A stretch of 64,000 nucleotides of DNA. Source: Dendrophyllia cribrosa (Eukaryota > Cnidaria > Anthozoa > Scleractinia > Dendrophylliidae). The first letter of the stretch is position 1; each line of letters starts with the position of its first letter. The translations under genes were made by a program, and so were the position numbers. Under the pieces are notes generated by a model that worked only from the letters and a program-made list of their open reading frames with translations, made no database searches and was not told where the DNA came from. Below are positions 1-12,599 of the stretch, piece after piece. Where the stretch lies: assembly GCA_024195265.1 (NCBI GenBank), contig JAJLRJ010000009.1:458501-522500 (forward strand), given 5' to 3'.

Positions 1-2172
1 GCAGGCAACACTTGGATCCTGGACAACGCTTAACCCCTGCCTTCTCCCATAAAATCTGTGCCTTTCGTTTTGTTGAAAATGGCACATTGATACCATCCTG
101 GACTATATACATAGTGGCAGATGTGATCTTACAAAAAAGCAATTGCAAAAAGACGCTCAGGAGAGCGAACCAGCCTCCTCCATCTTTTATGTGTTTGAAC
201 AGCCAAAAAGGAATTTAAGAAAAGTTGTAAATAATCTTTTAACAAGGCCGGTTTTTGACACTGAGAATTCCTTGGGATACTTAGAAGCTCTTTTACCCGA
301 TGTTTTGAATTTTAAAAATGCTTCAGTATAAGTTCCCAGTTTCCTAATGTAGTTCGTATTTTTGACGGAGAGGCAACATTACAGCTAAAATGACGGAAGT
401 TACAGACCCTTGGGTTGTTTTGAGCAGATGACTCAAAAGTCGGCTGTCTCGCAGGGCTTTTAGCGAGAATATCACTAATAGTTAAAGTTAATGGCGGCTT
501 GTTTTAAATTAGACAATTCAGACCTGAAGCAACTACGGAGCAAAATACATCCCAAAAATAAGAGCAATGTTCGCGGACTCCCCACTTCCCCCCACCCCCT
601 TGAAATCGCGCCCTATATTTATACTTAAATTAATGGAATCTACTACGCAGGCCAATATATAGATGGACTATTTATAATATTCAGGAAACCATTACCCTCC
701 CCCTGCAATATTTATTGGAATTTTTTAACAACGTTTATACGGAAATCCGTGGGAAAATAGACGCGAAACACACAAGCTAAGCACGCACGCTTGTAAGTTT
801 CACTTTCAAGAGACTACTTGTAGTCTAACATTGCAGTGAAGTAAATAAACCGTGAAACTGCTTTTCTTGGAGAAAAAGGTTACAGTCGAAACCCGACCCA
901 CCCACCATCCCCCTCCCCCTCCCCCTTGCGAGAACGTCTGGACCCGCTAATGGCTTGGACCAGCCCATAATAATAAGGGCATACATAAGCGAGGTTGTAC
1001 TGCCTTAAGAAAATAAACAGCACCACAGGAAAGTACCACTTAGTAGTTCAAGGCTTAACTTAACAATAAGGGTCACATTACACTGGCCCCATTAGAAGAG
1101 GTCTGTATATTTAAGGTGATTCCTTAAATATACATAATTTCTTGTGTCATTAGCGCGCGCTCGCAGTCCGAACCAAGAGGGTTTCGTTTGAGGATAAGTT
1201 GGCCAAATGAATAAGAGATTGTTTTCTCCTAAACGACCATGGTGACGTATCTTTTCTATTGCTTAATTTTACTGTTAAAAACATCATCTTTGAGTAAAAG
1301 GTTATCGCTAAAAACACGTACACACCCATTACTCATGGACATAAAATCATGACCTTGAGATCATCCACGCAAGAAGCGTTTTGAGTCAATGTTGTCTGAG
1401 GCTGTGTGCGTTTGCCATAAATCATATATCAAATAGTTCTTTATGGTCAATGCAATATATCTATTACGCGTAAAGTTACTTGAACCGATCAAATAAGCAC
1501 GCGCATTGTTCACCAGGATTATCGGTCGGTTCATGATCAAGAACGAACTCCAAACAGTTCCAACTTCAACATTGATTTTCGGCCGTGCAAACTTGTACAA
1601 CAAAACATGGCGGATCTAAAAACCTCGTGCTCGATGGAAAACTACGTATGCGCTTACATGTATTACGTCAGATTAATTGCACAGGAATACCAGTTAAGTC
1701 TTCTGACCACGCATGGCAGGCAGTATTTAATACATGGCTAAATACACTGTGGTGTAACTTTAGTCCATCTCGTCGCTTACATTTAGAACATTTAAACCTC
1801 TGAACCTTTAAATAATTTTGTTCTTTTAAGACGTGAAATTGATGAAAAATTGGGCCTCGCGTGACAGCCGCATGGACCTACATGTAGCACAAGTAGAGTT
1901 GGCCTTCAACTTGGAAAACTAGAAGGGGTTGATCCCAAAAAGGTTGAATTAACTGTATATCCAAAAATTTAGTAGCGTGCAGTTGACATAATTTATACTC
2001 CCCAAAGGGAGCCTATTTTTATAAAAGCTCGAGAGCCAGTTCGAATTTCAGAAAGCCAACTTTATTTGATCAATGATAAAAATACAACACTCAGTTACAT
2101 TGAATGCAATGAAAATGCCAATAATGGATTTGAATGACGATGAAGAACATGTCCCACACAAAACAACCAACA
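1..2172. other. Left intergenic region, no gene recognised
   Basis: No exon with homology that I recognise lies here. Positions 2-110 resemble 60173-60300 at the other end of the window (shared TCCTGGACAACRCTT core), so this is a dispersed repeat. A C-rich stretch lies near 900-930. An ACATGGCGGA motif (1605-1614) resembles the YY1-type boxes at the gene promoters in this window, but I see no first exon beside it. The short open frames in this stretch lack family similarity. Confidence 0.5.
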
Positions 2173-5100
2173 TTAATGACTCCAGTCATTTCTGGCGATT
2201 TCCGCCTCTGCTTGTTTTCTGATTTCTGGATGCAACTCAAGATAATCATCAACCTTTTGGAGAAAACAGACAAAATTACACGGCTGATCTGAATTAGCCT
2301 GTGTAACTGGTGGAAATTATCACCATAGAATTCATCAAGAGACTGAAAAGTTAGAACTACACTACATGTCTATATAATTGACTCTAGAAATGAAAGGGTT
2401 AAACAGACTCAAAAGTTAGAACTACACTACATGTCTCCATAATTGACTCTGGAAGTGAAAGGGTTAAAATCAGCTGTTACTCACCGTCATTTCTTCGAAG
2501 GCTTTCATTGACTTGATTTTCTGCAACTGAAATTCAAGGGACACACTCAGACTCTATTCTCATAGTGTCTTTATGCTCAGGGTGGACAACCTGTGCTGGA
2601 CTACATGTAGTATCTATCAAGTATCCGGCTTCTCAAAGATTGGAAAACTTTATCCAGCAGACACATGTAAATCTTCATGCACAAGAAAAAATATGTAAAT
2701 GTTACATGTATCTGCTGGATAGGGATTTAACTACTGGAAAAGGGTATACGCTTTTTGAAAGAAAGGCATTGATTACTAGATTACCACAGATTAGTTTTGT
2801 CGACACAAGTAAATACTGAATCACATTATAGCAACCGACTCAAACAGAATTAATAGCACATGTTGTGATTTTGTATACCATGGCTAAACTGAAAGAGCAT
2901 CCAAGATGCCAGTCATGGAGCTAAAAAAGCTGTTGAAAAGCCCTGATGTTTTTTCAGGCTTTTTTGGGCTGGGACTCAGTAGCCTAAGGCCTTACTTGAA
3001 TATTACTTACTTTATGGTGAAAGATGTCACCAACTTTGACCCAAAGCCATGTGCACCAAAACGGCCATCAATTTGATTTTAACAAAAAGTCAATAATGAC
3101 AGAAGCTATTTTCAGTAAATTGTATTCACAAGAATATTTTAACTTGTCCATGATACATACTACATGTAGTTATGCAATGGTTTTGAGCGGTATATCGTGA
3201 AATATCCCATAAGTGACTTGACATAATTATCTGTTTTAGACCACTAGCTCCAGCAGTTCAATTTATGATGCCAAGAAACTACAGTACATTTCAGCCTTCT
3301 GATTGGCGGTATTCTTCATGGCATGGGATAAGCGGGCGTTGGGGGAAATATTACTGGTACTGCATGGTACTACACTTCATTGATCAATCAAAGTATAGTT
3401 TATGGACGTTTATCCCAAGTATGCAGTTCGGATCATATTGCATTTTGCTAAATTATAATAACCCGCCTTCCTATTAAGCCCCCCCCCCCTCCCTCAAAAA
3501 AAAAAAAAGGTGATTGAAATAAATACATGTAAGCCCCCCAGTGGCTGGGTTTCATTGAGGATTTACAGTATATTGGCATTTAAGGTAACTTCCATACCTC
3601 TGCTTCAAACTTTGCAATTTCCTCATTAGCAAGTTTGACTGTCTTTACGGCATGCTCTTCCTGTTAAATGGTAAGAAATTGATAACATCAAAGTGAGCCA
3701 CCACTTGGTCAACACAACTAAACTGTTTTATCCAATGCACGATTTTAAGAAAAAAAAAATGACACATTTGATTTTACAAAACATGTTTCCACCAGCACAA
3801 CAGTCCTCTTCAGTTGAAGTGAGAAGAACAATATTGCAAGTCAATTTATAAAGCAAGTACAAGTATTATAGGAAAAATATCATTAATTATTGGAAAAGAA
3901 AACAAAAGAAACATGGCAAAAGTGAAAAAAATTACAACTATGGAAATGGAAGAGCAAAAAATAATTAAAGAGAAATAATCAAATTTACAAGACAGGGCTG
4001 TTTGTTTAAAATAGGATTACAATGTATCTTAGTGAATATGCAGGGCTTCTTTCATCTTAACTTGGAGCTTTTTAGTGGTGTGATCTAAAATAGTGAAACA
4101 CTTTCAGAACATGATCTGCGGCATTCTTCGGATTGTTCTAAGTGTTGATAAAATACATGTAATGTGGGAGGTCCTGTCCTTTTGCAATTAATGTGTTTTA
4201 TAATTGCTGTAATACATGAGACAATGGTGAAGGAATTTGCCCATAACACGAGCTCAAAGAGTATAAACTTACTTCCTGAAATACAAACATCCACAAAGGA
4301 CAAGATCTGTGAATCTCTGACAATTTTTTTGCCAATGGGCAAATCATCATGGGCAAATTACAACTGTTGATCACGACATGCAAATCATGGTGGACGAATC
4401 GTAACTGACAAATCACATTGAAAAAAAAAAGGTTTTGCACACAAGATCTTTTTGGACTTGGAAGTCATTAGGGAGCTTAAGCAACCACGACGGCGACGGC
4501 AGCGAGAACGGCACAAAACAATAGGTTTAATGAGCGAAAACAATGCCTTTGCATGTGCATTTTACATTTTGGTACATTTCTTTGCCGTTCCCTACAAAAC
4601 AACAACGTCAAATGATCAAATTATAGGTTTTGTGGAGAACGTGAACACACGACAGTTAATTTTCCTTTTTCCTTTTGAACTGGAAAGCCATCCCTTCAAA
4701 TTCAGCTCCTGGACAATCCAGACACATTAGACAAACTAAACAAATTGGAACAACTGCAAAGTAGTTTAAAAAAGCGCGAATCCTTTTTTCAAGTGACGTT
4801 TTTCTTGGCGTTGCCGTCGTCGTTGCTTAAGCTCCCTATTGTCATGGGTTGAAAAACCTGGGTCTGTACACTGCAGTGAAATTGGCTGTAATATGGTCTC
4901 CAAAGGAAAGAAGCCAAGTGTCTATGTTACTGACATGTCTGTATTACAGAGGTCACGGATATGATATTATTAAAAAGGATACAGTATAATTCCAAATGAC
5001 TTGTATTAACGTTAGCATTCTGTTGCTTAATTATCACCCATAATCAGTGAATTCTACTGGAAAGTGTTCAAAGATAACAATATACATACAACTTTGATTG

Positions 5101-8100
5101 AGTGAAAAAAAAGGATGATTGATAATTTTGTCTCTCATCACAAAATGCCGAGATTTAGTGTCCCTTGTCCATATTACAGAGGGTCTGTATTATAAAAAAA
5201 CACTACAAAATTTTGTTGTCGCTGATCAACAATACCACAAACATACATGTAGTGCAATTAAGGATAAGCCAAAACAAAGACCCTGATGAGCAACGGTACT
5301 CGATATGAGTGCATTCTACATGGATGAATGATTGTTGTGTTTCACATTTCGTCGGGGATTCCAAACACCTTAAAACAATCATGAGTTTCTTGGTGTTTTT
5401 AAACCAGATGAAATGCACACATTTGTTAATTTTAAAATACATGAAATCTTCTTTCCAACTTTTGTAACAAACTTCTCCCCTCAAGTGATAACTTGCTGTC
5501 AAATTTATATTTTTGTTATGACCAATCATGCCATTTTTGAATATGTTCATATGCTTAGAGGCAACTGACAATAAAAAAAAATTATGAATGAAGATGACCT
5601 TACCAACTCTTTCTCTTTCATGTCAATGTTCTGTGTTTCCTTGTCCTTTGGGTAAGGCACAGTTATTGCCTCGTACTGCAAATAAAACACCAATTAACCC
5701 TTGCACCTCAAAGACTGCCCAAAATATGACTTCTCGAAAGAAAAGAAAACCGAAAAAACCATCAGCACTACTGGAAAGTAATGCTGAAGAGATTTCATTT
5801 AAATGGTCAGACTAGGATTTCATCCACAGATTAAAAAGTTAAGTTTGAGTCTGTGAATGAAATCCTAAAGTGTGACCATTTAAGTGAAAGCTATTGAGCA
5901 GTACTTTCCTGTGGTAATGTTTATTACATGTAACTTGTACATAAATCATAAAGTGTGATCATTCAATTAAAAAAATTAATACTGGGCAGTACTTTCTATT
6001 TAATGGCTTCTGTTTCAATAATTTTATGCAGAGTTTATAAAGAAAACTAACTCAACAAACTAAATTACATATACACTATATGAGCAATCAACTCCACATT
6101 GAAAATCAACCATGAGTAACCTATGTTTAGCTGGGAAAACACAGGATAGGACAGGCAGCATGAAAACTTGTCCATCAGATTGCAACAAAACTTACAGCTT
6201 TCCTAAAGGCTTCCACCATTCCTGGTTTGGAGATATTCTTGGTATAAAAGTCCCAGTTAATTGGTTCAGGTTTGGCTGCAACTGAATCTAAGCTAAAAGA
6301 GAAACAATGACAAAAGTTGTTAAAAGGTTCCTCTTGTTACATACAATTTGGAATTGAAATTAAAAGGCAAAAAAAAATCAAGGTTGTGCTCAGAGAATAA
6401 CCACAGGGGGCCCAAAGGGAACCAACTATAGAATTTATGTAGGGTGCCAGGCACTTTTATGTTGCCTGAAGATGACAGTTAGCTTTCTGGGGCTATCAGC
6501 CACTGCTAGAGCACAGCCCTGTAATGAAACTTCTCCAATTCATTAGCTGTAATTCATAAGGAAAATACAAAATAAATTAAAATTTAATAAAGGTTTATAA
6601 ATCCTGATACAGAACAGCTATACTGTGTCACTGCTGCTCATAAAATTATTTTATCTACATTTATTACATGTCTATTAAAACATGTTTTGGTTTTGGAAAT
6701 GACAACAAATCCCTGTTACATTGCTCCTTTAAATGAGGCTCATAACAGTTTCTTACATTTAAAGTCAAGTCTGAAATGATGAAATATAAAAAATTGATGC
6801 TACTGATCATAAGCACAACTTTTGGATATATATCAGTTATTTTATTCTATACAATACTATTTTTAGACAATACTTTAAGGTGACAGTGTGCTGTCAAAGT
6901 AATAAATTTTGATTTGAAACATAATTCCCATGTTACATTGCTGAATGCGACCAAATATTAATACAACTAAATTGAATAAAAAGATCCTATAGAGCAAAAC
7001 AGAAGTAGTAGTTTGGAGAAAAAGTGCACGATTACGAGGATGGCAGTAGATTACAGTTCATCTAATTTGATTTCATGACAGGCAGTCAAGAAATCCAAAT
7101 TGCCACTGTTATTAATGTTTATCTCTTGTTCATATTTTGTTTGTTTCTTCCTTTTTCAAGATAACAAAGCAAATGCAAATCAAGCTCCTGACCATAATCA
7201 TAATCATGAAAACACAAAATTTCAGCCAGGAAACTGTCCTTTAAGGGTGACTGATTGATGTGTTAAAGATGTTGCCACAGCAACAGTACACCTGTAAAAC
7301 TATCTGAAAAGAGCCTCTGAAAGTCAGTTTTCAGTACACTATCTTTCAAACTATTTCCGTGACCTAACATTTTTTCTCTCATTTTGGAATGCAACACTAT
7401 CTTTTCTTTTTGGTGATAAAACAATTTAATTTATCTTGTGGAAACTGAGACTAATTTCTAATACATTTCCTATACTATCATATAAATTTAATTGTATACA
7501 CCTAACTGCAGAAACACTGTCAGAAAAAAACAGCATAAACCATACAGTCATGACACAATGGAATTCTGGAAACAAGGCAAATGAGGCTTGTTAACACTCC
7601 ATATATTTATATTTGAGATCTATTCCTTTATAAAATATTTTTCAGAAGTTGATTTTGGTTATTTGGTTATCGAACTTCATGTCATTCAATTCAGGGGTAA
7701 TTGTGCTTGTAATTTCAAATTGTCCTCCCACTATTCCGATTTAATATTACTCACCCGATTACTCCCTAAATTGTACTCCACTGATCAGTCCAATTACTAT
7801 AAAGTATTCTCATTTCCTGTGAGCTGAGATGGTAGTTTTTTTATGGGAAAATCAGCTGTGTGCACCCATTTTGAGCCTTGTTAAAGTGCCTATCACCCCC
7901 AGAAAGTTATTTTCAGAATCAACTCTATGTACATTGATCAGTTGAATGGTAAAATATTTCTTCTTTTGAACGTTGCGTTAGTGAGTTATAGAGATTTGAA
8001 TTTACAAAATGCTAATTAGATGACGTCAACCCGGGAATTTGCCATTATTTCTACGCCAATTTACGGTGCGCAGTTTACAGTTGGAGGTTAATTGATTTGA

Positions 8101-8890
8101 TACATACTAAAAATAAACTGTGGATAGTCAATTGATTCGTAAAAGTATTACTTGGAGATGAAAACAAGTAGTTGTATAATAAATGATTCCCGGGTTGACG
8201 TCATCTAATTAGCATTTTGTAAATTCAAATCTCTATAACTCACTAACGCGACATTCAAAACGAGAAATATTTTACCATTCAACTGTTCAATGTACATAGA
8301 ATTGATTCTGAAAATAACTTTCTAGGGGTGATAGGCACTTTAAGTCCCAATATCAACATGCAAATTCTTCTAAATAATCTGTATTTATTATGGAACTGCC
8401 AGTTAGAAGTAGTTGTTCACATCAAGACAAACAATTTTTCCTTGGTGTTTGATCATATAGTGAAATTGCAAGGAGAAATTAGGAGTTGATCACCATTGGG
8501 GCTTAAAGAGTTAATTATGGTATGTCTCATGGTACTGCATTAAAGAAGATTCGAGGCTCACCAATATTAGTACTAAAAATTAAAAAGCGTAGATAGACTA
8601 CAACGGGCGCTGTGTCGCAATGAAACTTGAAGTGGTATTAAAATCGGATTATATAAGTTTAAACGTGTAAATAAATAGGACCGATAACAATCATCCGATA
8701 AAACATTTTGACCACTGGATGTTACGTACGTAACTAACTTTAGCCCAACATATGTAACTTAAAGTTACCTCGTTTTAATAGTCTCATACTGCATCCTAAT
8801 AGAATTCATATTTGGCTTTGCTTCAGTGGGAACTTTTGTCGCGATCTTAATCCAATCTGGAACATACTGACCAATCCTTCTAGCTGTCAT
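2173..8890 (-). CDS. ATP5PD: ATP synthase peripheral stalk subunit d, mitochondrial (6 coding exons)
   Basis: Subunit d of the F1Fo-ATP synthase stator, on the matrix side of the inner mitochondrial membrane; it helps hold F1 still while the rotor turns. Coding exons on the minus strand: 8769-8890, 6196-6292, 5604-5675, 3598-3660, 2485-2526 and 2173-2253. All junctions are GT/AG and the frame closes to 477 nt, 158 aa (the human protein is 161 aa). Diagnostic stretches are PINWDFYTKNISKPGMVEAF in exon 2, matching the family's IDWAYYK...GLVDDF region, and VPYPKD in exon 3, followed by a charged helix (KEKEL, EEHAVKTVKLANEEIAKFEAE). The C-terminus (DDYLELHPEIRKQ) ends in a TAA at 2173-2175. The start is the first ATG, five codons before GQYVPDW. 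It is head to head with the GCKR-like gene. Intron 1 (6293-8768) carries a TTAA-flanked foldback element and intron 3 a MITE. Confidence 0.9.
2339..2470 (-). repeat. Duplicated end of the TIR/106-bp repeat family
   Basis: Two tandem copies, period 65 bp, of a segment that reads on the minus strand as CCCTTTCACTTCCAGAGT, then ACATGTAGTGTAGTTC, then AACTTTTGAGTCTG. This is the left end of the dispersed terminal-inverted-repeat element described at 36357-36550. It lies in ATP5PD intron 5, just downstream (in gene direction) of exon 5. Confidence 0.7.
4470..4837. mobile_element. MITE with AGGGAGCTTAAGCAAC inverted ends
   Basis: The 368-bp element begins AGGGAGCTTAAGCAACCACG and ends with the near-perfect reverse complement (GTTGCTTAAGCTCCCT). 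The inverted ends continue for about 40 bp as CGACGGC-type repeats. It is flanked on both sides by ATT (4467-4469 and 4838-4840), a possible 3-bp target-site duplication of the kind made by PIF/Harbinger transposases. It has no transposase and lies in ATP5PD intron 3. Confidence 0.8.
5760..5995. repeat. Back-to-back copies of the 106-bp module
   Basis: A minus-oriented copy (about 5765-5840, reading GGATTTCATCCACAGA on the plus strand) is directly followed by a plus-oriented copy (from about 5840, TTTGAGTCTGTGAATGAAAT then GTGTGACCATTTAAGTGAAA). This makes an inverted pair, and a degenerate third copy follows. It lies in ATP5PD intron 2. Confidence 0.7.
7881..8343. mobile_element. TTAA-flanked foldback MITE
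   Basis: Two arms of about 154 bp (7885-8038 and 8186-8339) are near-perfect reverse complements, each starting AGTGCCTATCACCCC at the outer edge, with about 147 bp between them. The body is bounded on both sides by TTAA (7881-7884 and 8340-8343), the signature target-site duplication of piggyBac-type transposases. There is no coding capacity. It lies in ATP5PD intron 1. Few mismatches between arms suggest a fairly young or conversion-maintained copy. Confidence 0.85.
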
Positions 8891-9371
8891 CTTTCAGTAA
8901 AATCCCTCCTCTCGCTCACCAACAAGCCGGCCAGACGATCCAAGATGGCCGCGAAGGAAAACGCACCAATGCACTCTGGGTTGACTTTTGCACAAGGTCC
9001 AGGGGGGTACAGTGAGGTTGATATGTACTTGGAAATAACCGAAATCCAAGTCTTTTCTTTATTATCTGACACAAAACCATTTAAATTCAAATAATGGGTT
9101 AAATTAACGTATTAAAATCAATTTTTAGGACAAAAGAATGAATGAAAGGTGATTTATTATTTCCCTTACCCCCTCTCTCTAAAAAAGAACTCCGCGGTGC
9201 GAACGCCTGGTTGAATTTCTGCCGCGAGTGGCGAGTACATGTCCGGAGTACATGTAGTTTTACAGAAAAAAGTACGCTGAATCTAGTTTCTCAGAAGAGT
9301 TTTTAGTTTACAAGTCAGTGGTTTTAGATCCGATCCGTGTCAAATAGCTTAAATATTTACATCTCACCGTA
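8891..9371. promoter_or_regulatory. Shared divergent promoter region of ATP5PD and the GCKR-like gene
   Basis: There are 481 bp between the two start codons, which point away from each other. A CAAGATGGCCGC motif (8941-8952) matches the YY1 consensus and lies about 50 bp upstream of the ATP5PD ATG, where the transcription start or 5' UTR should be. A GC-richer segment (about 9190-9250) lies nearer GCKR. I see no clear TATA box. That the two genes share regulation is inferred from the geometry. Confidence 0.6.
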
Positions 9372-11988
9372 ATGGACCTCAAGAATTATGAAAAGGAAAG
9401 CGCCGTCCCGATTACAGAACGATCCAATGAACTCACATCTGACATTGATATCGGTACTGCAAGTGACATTGTCAAGACTCTACGCCAGTGTGATTCCCAG
9501 ATATTTTCGGGCTGGAAACATTTTACGAGCATTTATGATAACGAAGCTGTGTCTGCGATGGAAAAAATAGCGGAGAATGCAGCAGAAATGCTACAAGGTA
9601 GCGGCGATGCTGCCATTGTGTTGAGTGGGTGTGGTACGTCTGGAAGGCTCGCGTTTTTCTTAGCTCAAAAGTTTTCTCAGCTTGCCAAAGCCCAGCAGCT
9701 GTCAGCGTGTTATGATTACCTTATCGCGGGAGGTGACATCGCTCTGTTTATGTCTCAAGAAGCGCCTGAAGATGACTGGAAAATGGGCCAGGAAAATTTG
9801 ATAAAATTGTCCCGTAGCAAGACGAAGGTGCTGTTTATCGGTATAACGTGTGGTTTGTCGGCGCCATATGTGGCTGGTCAGTTGGACTACTGCATGAACC
9901 ACCCTGATATCTTTATCCCAGTTCTTCTGGGATTCAACCCAGTGAACCAGGCAAGAAAGAATGCCATAGAGGGGTGGAGTAAGTCATTCTTTGATGTTGC
10001 TAATGCTTTAAAAGGTAAGAAACAAATGCATTGTCTATATGAAGCAAACAGAAATATCTGCTTTCCCAAAAAATAACTCACTTACATCACTATTAATAAC
10101 TGGCAATAATAATTACCAGACCAGTTGTGAAACCCAAAACCATCATAAGGGGGGGGGGGGGTTCTTAGACTATACAACATAAAAATTTGACCAACCCCAA
10201 GGTGTGTGACGCTGATAGCCTTTATTTAAGCCTCAGTTTTCATTTTTACAGAACCAAAAATACAAAATTTAAGGATACTTGTCACTAATTTTTTTTAAAA
10301 ATGTCCAGTTACTGTATTTGTAAGTGTTGTGGTACAATTTTGTCCTTGGTGCAAATTTTATTTTCCTTTGTTTTTGGGTATGGAAATGTATGATAACGAG
10401 TTTTGAACAAAGAAAAATAAAATTTCAACAAGGACAAAATTGCACCGCAACATAAGTAATCGTTGTCCGTTTTTACTATGGATACTATGGTAATTTATTA
10501 TTTTTTTCTCCCCAAGCACTGTATTTAGTATTTTTTCTCCTTTTTACTCAAAATATCAATTGTAGCTGTAATAGTTTTTTCCTGTCATCTTTTTTTCTGT
10601 TTTTGTAAGCTGCATTAAATAAATAAATAAATAAAAGATTAAAAATTATAAAAACAAAACAAAAAACGTAAGTGGGGGGGGGGGGGGGGGGGGCAGAGTG
10701 AAAAAGTTAGAGGCTGAACAAATTGTTTTGTCCCTTTGGGCCTTATGTTATGGCAAAATGGGGGCAGGGAAACTCCTATTGATCTGCCGCTGATTTTCGC
10801 TTTGTCAGTGACAGATTAGTCAATGTTAAATGTAAAAAATAATTTGAATGTTTTCTTAATACAGATCATGACAGTGGAATCATCCTTAACCCAGTTGTTG
10901 GCCCAGAAGCCATTACAGGTTCATCTCGTATGAAGGGTGGAAGTGCTACAAAAATTCTCCTTGAGTCAATACTACTTAAAGCTCATGCCACACTATCCCT
11001 GCCATCTTCAATGCCAGCCAGTACACTGCATCAGCTCCTCATGATATATGAGAGTATGTATAGGAAAACTTATCTTGATTTGTCAAACATATCCAAAGCT
11101 GTTGAGCTTGCTGCTGAGAGCTTACAAAATAGGGGGCATATGTACTACATTGGATGGGGCTCATCTGGATTCATGGGTCTTTTAGATTCCTCTGAATGTG
11201 TCCCCACATTTAGTGCCAATTTTGATGACATCAGGGGATTTCTGGAAGGAGGTTACGGAACTCTGAAGAACAAGGAAGGGGGACTTGTACTTAGTGGATC
11301 AAACAGGCTGCAGATTTCACTGGAAGATTTTCAAGGAGATTTTATATCTGAACTGACATCACATGACACTGTAGTATTCATTTGTCCCAATGGTCAAGAT
11401 GTTCAAGAAGTCAGAAAGATTTCTCAGCTGGCTGGAGAGAAAGGAGCACATTTAATTGGCATTGTTTGTGACAAGGAAGAAAAATTAAGCAATCTTTTTG
11501 AGAACAAATGTCTTGTTTACCTCAAACAACCACCAGGAAATGAATTACTCTCTGAGATCCTTCCAGCATCAGTGTTTACTGATTTTGTGAACAAATGTCT
11601 TATGGAGATATCGATCAAGTGGATTCTCAATGCTATTTCCACTGGAGCCCATGTGTTAAAAGGCAAAGTTGTCAGAAATTTCATGATTGACCTCAAAGTC
11701 AGCAACAACAAGTTGTTTCATCGGGCAGTATCAATAGTTTCAAAGTTTGCCAGAGTTGACCAAGAAAGATCTTGGCTTGCTCTTCTACAAGCAATATACA
11801 GGGCTGATGTTGTTGATGGTGTTCTCGATCAACATGTGTCTGAGTATGTCGCTAGAGCAACTGCCATGGATCAAGTTGTACCAGTTGCAGTGGTAGTGGC
11901 TACAGACAAGTTTAATGTCGAGTCTGCTTTAGAGGTCTTGCGGACAAAAACAGTTTCCCACATTCTTAAAAATGTTTATTTCTCTTAA
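9372..11988 (+). CDS. GCKR: Glucokinase regulatory protein-like double-SIS protein (2 exons)
   Basis: Exons 9372-10014 and 10865-11988 (GTAAGA donor, ACAG acceptor; the split codon reads Asp) give 588 aa, compared with about 625 for human GCKR. The N-terminal SIS domain has the phosphate-binding loop SGCGTSGRLAFF (residues 85-96). GPEAITGSSRMKGGSATK (227-244) is the signature shared with bacterial MurQ N-acetylmuramate-6-phosphate etherases. A second SIS domain follows, with GWGSSG (311-316), and then a helical C-terminal cap. In vertebrates GCKR binds fructose 6-phosphate or fructose 1-phosphate and inhibits hepatic glucokinase in the nucleus. In this animal the partner is unknown, so a general sugar-phosphate-sensing role is the safest reading. 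Vertebrate GCKR has many more introns, so the two-exon structure is notable. The start is the first in-frame ATG, 84 codons before the P-loop. The stop at 11986-11988 follows ILKNVYFS. Confidence 0.88.
10326..10454. repeat. Inverted-repeat element in the GCKR intron
   Basis: Arms of about 50 bp: GTGGTACAATTTTGTCCTTG on the left pairs with CAAGGACAAAATTGCACCGC on the right, and TTTTATTTTCCTTTGTT with AACAAAGAAAAATAAAA. It is MITE-like, with no coding sequence and no clear target-site duplication. Confidence 0.6.
10616..10693. repeat. AAAT microsatellite and 20-bp G run
   Basis: Short AAAT tandem repeat at 10616-10636, then A-rich sequence and an uninterrupted run of 20 G (10674-10693), 171 bp before the exon 2 acceptor of the GCKR-like gene. 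Confidence 0.85.
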
Positions 11989-12272
11989 TGTTTACTTCGT
12001 TGTACAAGTAAATTTCATCTGCAATCACTCCTACACCCCCAACCCCCATTTGTCTCGGCGTATTTAAGATGCATTTTAACGCTGATCTCAAACACTTGTG
12101 CAAGTGGTTCAATGTTGACGCTGTAATATTTGGTTGCTCGCATAAGCTGAGTTCTTTTAGTGCTTTATTATAAGTGTTAATAGTTAGCCACCAGAGTTCA
12201 AAGCATCGTTCAAATATTTAGGTGCCAAATTTAGTGAGAACCTCTCCTGGCCTGATCAGATAGATGCCCTAC

Positions 12273-12545
12273 CAATCGAACAAAACACAAGAAAGCGCAC
12301 ATACCTAACAATCGAACACAATACTAGACAGCCCGCACTAACGTAACAATCGAACACAACACCAGACAGCGCGCACTGACCTAACAATCGAACACAACGC
12401 AAGATAGCGCGTACTAACGTAACGATCAAACAAAACACGAGACAGCGCACACTACCGTAACAATCAAACACAACACTAGACAGCGCGCGCTAACCTAACA
12501 ATCGAACACGACACTAGACAGCGCACACTAACGTAACGATCAAAC
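12273..12545. repeat. 38-bp minisatellite, about 7 copies
   Basis: A tandem unit with core CAATCGAACACAACACTAGA followed by CAGCGCGCACTAACGTAA recurs every 38 bp (starts at 12273 with a short first unit, then 12309, 12347, 12385, 12423 and on). A stray unit (CAGCGCGCACTAACATAACG) reappears at about 13129-13165, beyond a LINE fragment. That suggests the array was split by an insertion. Confidence 0.85.
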
Positions 12546-12599
12546 ACAGCGGCTCGTGCAATTTTGAGCTTTTTGAAAAACTCACTCGTGCAAATTAAT

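Noticed and set aside
1585..1803. Plus-strand 72-codon frame beside an ACATGGCGGA motif
   Set aside because: The motif hints at a promoter, but the peptide has no recognisable family and no downstream exon could be linked to it.
12256..12471. Minus-strand 71-codon frame rich in Cys, Val and Leu
   Set aside because: It is the translation of the 38-bp minisatellite.
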